Shown here piece by piece: positions 59,900 through 64,000 of a stretch of DNA of 64,000 nucleotides. Below the pieces are notes generated by a model. That model saw nothing but the letters and a program-made list of their open reading frames with translations, was not told the origin of the DNA and did no database searches. This DNA comes from Eutreptiella sp. 'Long Island Sound 2002' (taxonomy: Eukaryota > Euglenozoa > Euglenophyceae > Eutreptiales > Eutreptiaceae). Where the stretch lies: assembly GCA_964036045.1 (NCBI GenBank), contig OZ038379.1:82112562-82176561 (forward strand), given 5' to 3'. Positions within the stretch are counted from its first letter, which is position 1, and every line of letters begins with the position of its first letter. The position numbers and the translations under genes were made by a program.

Positions 59900-62640
59900 A
59901 TGAAGGCGTAGCTCAGTGGGGCGATGGGGCCCGCACTACGAACCAAATGTTGCAGCTTGGCGGTAGGCAAGAAGAAAGTTGAGTCCGGGTTAGGGTGATG
60001 GGGCTTAGATCGGGAGTGTACAACTGTGATCTGTGGACACTCAAGTGTGCGGTTGAGTCCGGGTTGGGGCACCAGGGCTTGAACCGCAAACACACTGCTA
60101 TGGCTTGGGGGCCAACAGGGGGAGTTGTGTCCCGGTTAGGTTGTTGGGCCCGAACTGCGCACAGAACACTGTGCGTGGCGCGTATGTAGGGGTGAAATAC
60201 AGTCCGAGTCGGGGCATTAGGGCATCGTTTGTGAATGGGCTACTTGGACACACGGCCACACAAAGGCAAAGTTCAGCCCATGCTGGGGTCTCCGGCCTAA
60301 ACCGCAAATGAACGTTGCGGCTTAAGGGCACGGAGAGGCGAATTGACTGAGTGTTAGGGTCCTACAGCATGGACCGCAAAAGGAACTACTACAACTAGGG
60401 GTCATTCAAAGGTAAACGCAATTGTAGCTTGGGGATCTTCTGGTTGAATCACTAACAAACAACGGTGCCTCAAAGGGACTTTGTGGCCAAGTTGTGTCAT
60501 GGTTGGACCGCTGGGCTTGGAACAACAAACTCAAACGACGGGCTATTGCCATTTCGAGACACGGGGGCGTTTTTGAGTGCAGGTTGCGGTGCTCACGCCT
60601 AGACTGAAAACGGAGTAATGTGGCTTGCGGGTACAACTGGGCGAAGTTTTGTCGGGGCCGCATCCAAAACTGCTAAAGGAGTATTGAGGCTCGGGGGCAA
60701 GCACGATCTAGATTGCGTGTGGGCCGCGCGGCACGAGCTAAGATTAGGAATGTACTTTTGCGACAACAGGTAGGAAAGGGGATAATTAATTCCGCTCCCT
60801 AAAGCGTGCAGCGCGAACCGGCTACCGTGGTTCGAGGGCACAAAGGGGCAATGGTGCATCTCGGTCCCGGCATAAAGACGAAGACTTTGGACGAACTACC
60901 ATGGTTCAAGCGGCGAACAATGGCGAAGTGTTGTGCACCTCGGGGCAATGGGGCTTGTACCGCAAATGGAATTGTACGGCTAGGGTCAAGTAGTGCCAAA
61001 CTTGGGTCCAAGTCAAGAAGACAGACCCTAGACTTCGATTAGCCCTCATCCGCTTAGGGGCGCCTAAAGGGCAAAGTTGTATTGAAGTAGGGGTGATAGG
61101 ACCTGGACCACAAACAAATTTCTATAGCTTGACGGTGTGCGGTGCGAAATTGATTCCGTGTTGGGGCGTCTAAGCCTGAAACCGCAAAATGAATGCTCCC
61201 CCTTGGGGCCACATAGGGGCCATAAAGTGTCTGCGTCGTGGCGCTGTGGCCTAGACCCGTGTACACTTTCGTGGCACCTACGCAAACCAGGGCGAGGTAG
61301 AGTGCAAATTGGCGCGCTCAAGCATGGACAAGTAAGCGGAGAAATGCGAGTGCATGGACGGGCTACATTCGGTGCGGCTCATGGCACCAAGGCCTGAATC
61401 GCGTATATCGTGTTGTGGCCGGAGGTCGGTCGCATGCAACATTGTCCCTAGGTCTTGGTGCTCAAGCACATACCCAAAGATGGTTGTTCCAAATGGAGGG
61501 CACAAAGGGTTGACCTTCTCACACGTTGGGGCACTGCGGCTTGGCCCGGCAATTCACTATTGCGGCCCCGAAGCACACGTGGCTAAAAATGGGTCCGGGT
61601 TCGGGCTCTGAGGCCCGTGCACACATCTAGACCTCCGGCTTGTGGACACGGAAGGGTTAAGTTAAGTCGGGGTTGGGGCAAGAATGCTTGGTCCAAGAAA
61701 AAATAAGAATGGTTGCTAGGTGCACACACGCTAAACGGCGGGGCGTGTCACCGCAATTTAGGACTGGTCCTTGGGAGCACGCATGGCTGAATTGAGTCCG
61801 CTTCAGCTTGCACCGCAAAGAAACTTTTGTGCCCGGGGGCCAACCACATGCAACGTTGTGTCTAAGCCCATGTGCTCAAGCGTATACCAGTTTCACATAT
61901 GGGGGGCAACTAGCGCCGATGTTATGTCTCTGTCACGGCGTTGAGGCCCACACCGGTAACTTACTACTTGCGGCTCAGGTAGGCATGGCTCCAATGGGGT
62001 TTAGGCTGGGGCGATGGGCCCGCAGTACGAACCAAATGTTGCAACTTGGCGGCAGGCAAGGAGGAAGTTGAGTCGGGGTTAGGGTGTTGCGGCTTAGATC
62101 GGGAATGTACAACTGCAATTTGCGGACAGTCAAGTGTGCGGTGGGGTCCGGTTTGGGGCGCCACGGCTTGGACCGCAAACATACTGCTATGGCCGAGGGC
62201 CAACAGGGGAGAGTTGTGTCCCGGTCGGGTTGTTGGGGCCGGACTACGCAACCAACACGGCGGTTGGCGCGTACATAGGGGTGACACGGATTTCCAGTCG
62301 GGGCACTAGGGCATCGATTGTGAATGGGCTACTTGTACGGGCACACAGAGGCCAAGTTGGGTCGGTGTCCGGATCTGCCCGTTAAACCGCAAATGTACGT
62401 TGCAGCTTAGGGGCACGGAGAGTTGAATTCAGTGGGTGTTGGGATCCTAGGGCATGGACCGCAAAGAAACTACTATAAGTAGGGGTTATTTAAGGGCGAA
62501 ATTGTTTTTAGCTTGGGGAGCTAGAGGGTGGCCCGCTCACAAACATCTGTGGCTCAAAGGTACTTTGCGGCAAGCTTGTGGTAGGCGTGGCTAGGGCCGG
62601 AATAGCAAACGGGCTATAGCGGCTTTGAGGCACAGAGGGA
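59900..62640 (+). repeat. Degenerate tandem repeat, about 72-75 bp (S5)
   Basis: Loosely repeated units containing ACCGCAAA, then GCTATGGCTTGGGG, then GTTGTGTCCGGGTTGGGGC, e.g. at about 60,078, 60,300, 60,371, 61,180, 62,171, 62,383 and 62,457. A block of about 500 bp at 59,927-60,420 recurs at 62,012-62,505, an offset of 2,086-2,090 bp. It is unrelated in sequence to the palindromic satellite but has a similar unit and higher-order length. No gene. Confidence 0.8.
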
Positions 62641-63053
62641 CAACATTGAGGGCAGTTTGCGGTGCTCGCACCTGCGCCCCGACCATCCCGGCGGCAACAA
62701 TCCTCGCGTCCATGCCCATGACCGCCGACTGGCTTGAGCAATTCCCCACCTCCGTCCACCCAACTGCTTTCCAGGTCGCGCCGCCCCTCCCGGTTGGCGA
62801 TCTCAGGACTTGTTTCCGGTCCCTCGACTTGTCCAAGGACTAGACCACCGCCCCCCCCGACCCGCTGCCCTCCTCCCCTCTTCTACTGGCGTCATCCAAG
62901 TACGGGCAGCCCGTGGGCCGTCCTGCCCCAGGTGCGGCCGCCCGGCACCGCACGACGCCGCCCTCGAACTACCCGCCGGCTCAGTGCCCTGCTTTCCCCC
63001 TTTCTTCCGTGTACACCCCCGGAGGCACGCGCCCTCCCTTGGTACGCGTTTGA
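62625..63053 (+). CDS. Possible small plus-strand coding region
   Basis: A frame reads MTADWLEQFPTSVHPTAFQV and VGDLRTCFRSLDLSKD, passes a TAG at 62,841, and continues SKYGQPVGRPAPGAAARH to a TGA at 63,051. An overlapping frame reads GPSCPRCGRPAPHDAAL, a Cys pair that could be a zinc site, so a frameshift between the two is possible. A minus-strand frame (63,475-62,981) is also open. I cannot choose among these. Confidence 0.25.
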
Positions 63054-63061
63054 AACCCAAT

Positions 63062-63125
63062 GTTGTTCCCGACTAGAATATTCCCAATGGGAACAATTCC
63101 CGCGGGAACAATCTCGTTGGGAACA
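63062..63125. repeat. Cluster of TTCCC/GGGAA inverted motifs
   Basis: ATTCCCAATGGGAAC, then ATTCCCGCGGGAAC, then TCGTTGGGAAC in tandem: short palindromes spaced 14-17 bp apart, upstream of the 63,536 gene. They may be protein-binding sites or a relic TIR. Confidence 0.6.
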
Positions 63126-63535
63126 CCACTATAACAAGTGTCGCAGGCCAGATAACCGGATCCATCACCATGAGTTTCCAACTTCGTAAATGATGTTTTT
63201 TGTCTCTTTCTTGCATGTATAACGCGTCCAAGGCTTGTCTTTCCCATCGGGGCCATGTTGACATATTGTGGGCCGTTGGTTCCACCTTCCACTAGGTGTA
63301 CACATTTCGAAGTTTTCGTATCCATTTGCAAGCCTGCTGTTTCTTGTAGTTCAGACGCAGCGTTGTACGACGGTGCCGTCCCCATTCTCCGGTTTGATTT
63401 GTGCATTGTGGCCATGCCTAGGGTCCCATTTTGGTATTTGTTCCTTGCCTGAATGCTCGGTGGGTCTACGGGCATCTTCCCCTAGAGGTATGGATTGCCA
63501 AATTTCGCTTCGTAGTTCATTGTTGTAGCTTCATC

Positions 63536-64000
63536 ATGCCTAGATCGCAAACCCGCGTTGCGCAACTAACCACCCACCTCGTCCATTTGGCTAGTGCTGT
63601 TAGCCTCCGGGACGGGGATGTTGTTGGGGAGCTCATAGCCGAATGGGCCATCTCCTCTCCACACGCCCGCCGCCAATTTGCGGTGGCCGTGCGCTTGGCC
63701 CAACCAAGCTGTGTACGAGAGATACAGCAGGGGGCAATCGCCAAGTACGCCTCCGAGGTCCCCCCCCCGGATGAGTGTTGCGAGCTCATCCTCAACCTGC
63801 GTGCGCCCAAATCCCCTTGGCGCACGCTCTCGGAAGTGTACACCCTCCGGGGGCTGAAGTACACCGCGGCCACGGGCCTTCCATTCGCCCGTCCGATTTG
63901 CCCTGAGAGGGCTTTCCAGCAGCGTTCTCAAGATCTACTGGCCCCCTTGGAGCCGGCCCCCGCGGTGAGCACTTCGGATCCCAAGGCCACGGGCATCAGT
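63536..64000 (+). CDS. Intact hypothetical gene, 3' end beyond window
   Basis: An ATG at 63,536 opens a frame with no stop to the last base (155 codons). It begins MPRSQTRVAQLTTHLVHLAS and includes VVGELIAEWAISSPHARRQF, AVRLAQPSCVREIQQGAI, PDECCELILNLRAPKSPW and GLKYTAATGLPFARPICPE. Third positions are GC-rich and codon use is even; this is the cleanest coding sequence in the window and needs no frame repair. The N-terminal half is probably helical. I see no known motif or signal peptide. Its MPR start recalls E1 gene A (MPRERPF), which is too short a likeness to mean much. It could be a host gene or the first gene of another element. Confidence 0.65.
   Translation, partial: MPRSQTRVAQLTTHLVHLASAVSLRDGDVVGELIAEWAISSPHARRQFAVAVRLAQPSCVREIQQGAIAKYASEVPPPDECCELILNLRAPKSPWRTLSEVYTLRGLKYTAATGLPFARPICPERAFQQRSQDLLAPLEPAPAVSTSDPKATGIS

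Overview
This window is repeat-dominated nuclear DNA from a eukaryote, most likely a GC-rich microalga or other protist. I see no bacterial operons, no tRNA or rRNA genes and no recognisable single-copy housekeeping gene. What fills it is satellite DNA, DNA-transposon-like elements with terminal inverted repeats (TIRs), and two dead non-LTR retrotransposons. I cannot name the species from sequence alone.

Layout. (1) 1-44,640 is a 72-bp satellite. Each unit is a 44-bp palindrome (two 20-bp arms around a GTAG/CTAC centre) plus a spacer of about 28 bp. It has higher-order repeats of about 2.05-2.17 kb, one orientation flip near 8,358, and four interruptions: a small 326-bp insertion (769-1,094), element E1 (10,421-18,392, about 8 kb, three decayed genes), element E2 (23,404-28,876) and element E3 (about 29,690-34,970). 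E2 and E3 each carry one gene, and each gene is split by a second inverted-repeat element (E2n 23,725-27,284; E3n 30,862-33,868, the latter with a 5-bp target duplication). (2) 44,640-45,930 and 51,066-56,775 are arrays of a 10-bp unit (GACCTATGGG) with periodic G4 runs. A divergent 72-bp satellite subfamily lies at 44,925-45,305. (3) 45,930-51,065 holds a non-LTR retrotransposon on the minus strand with endonuclease, reverse transcriptase (RT) and Cys-His remnants. (4) 57,252-59,895 holds a second, different non-LTR retrotransposon, also minus strand. (5) 59,900-62,640 is a third, degenerate repeat of about 72-75 bp. (6) 62,700-64,000 has plus-strand coding sequence, including an intact reading frame that runs off the window.

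The element genes are mostly broken by single-base frameshifts, many at homopolymers, so they are either decayed or affected by indel errors. The in-frame stops are nevertheless skewed. In frames I judged coherent I counted about 15 TAG and 2 TAA against about 3 TGA, while several natural ends are TGA. Many of the TAGs sit where glutamine would fit. Two explanations remain open: a nuclear code in which TAG (perhaps TAA too) means Gln, or C-to-T decay of CAG codons by CHG-methylation deamination in silenced elements.

The genes here do not form a host pathway. They are element-encoded proteins, and the interaction visible in the window is between elements and satellite: palindrome centres serve as insertion sites, and elements insert into other elements' genes.
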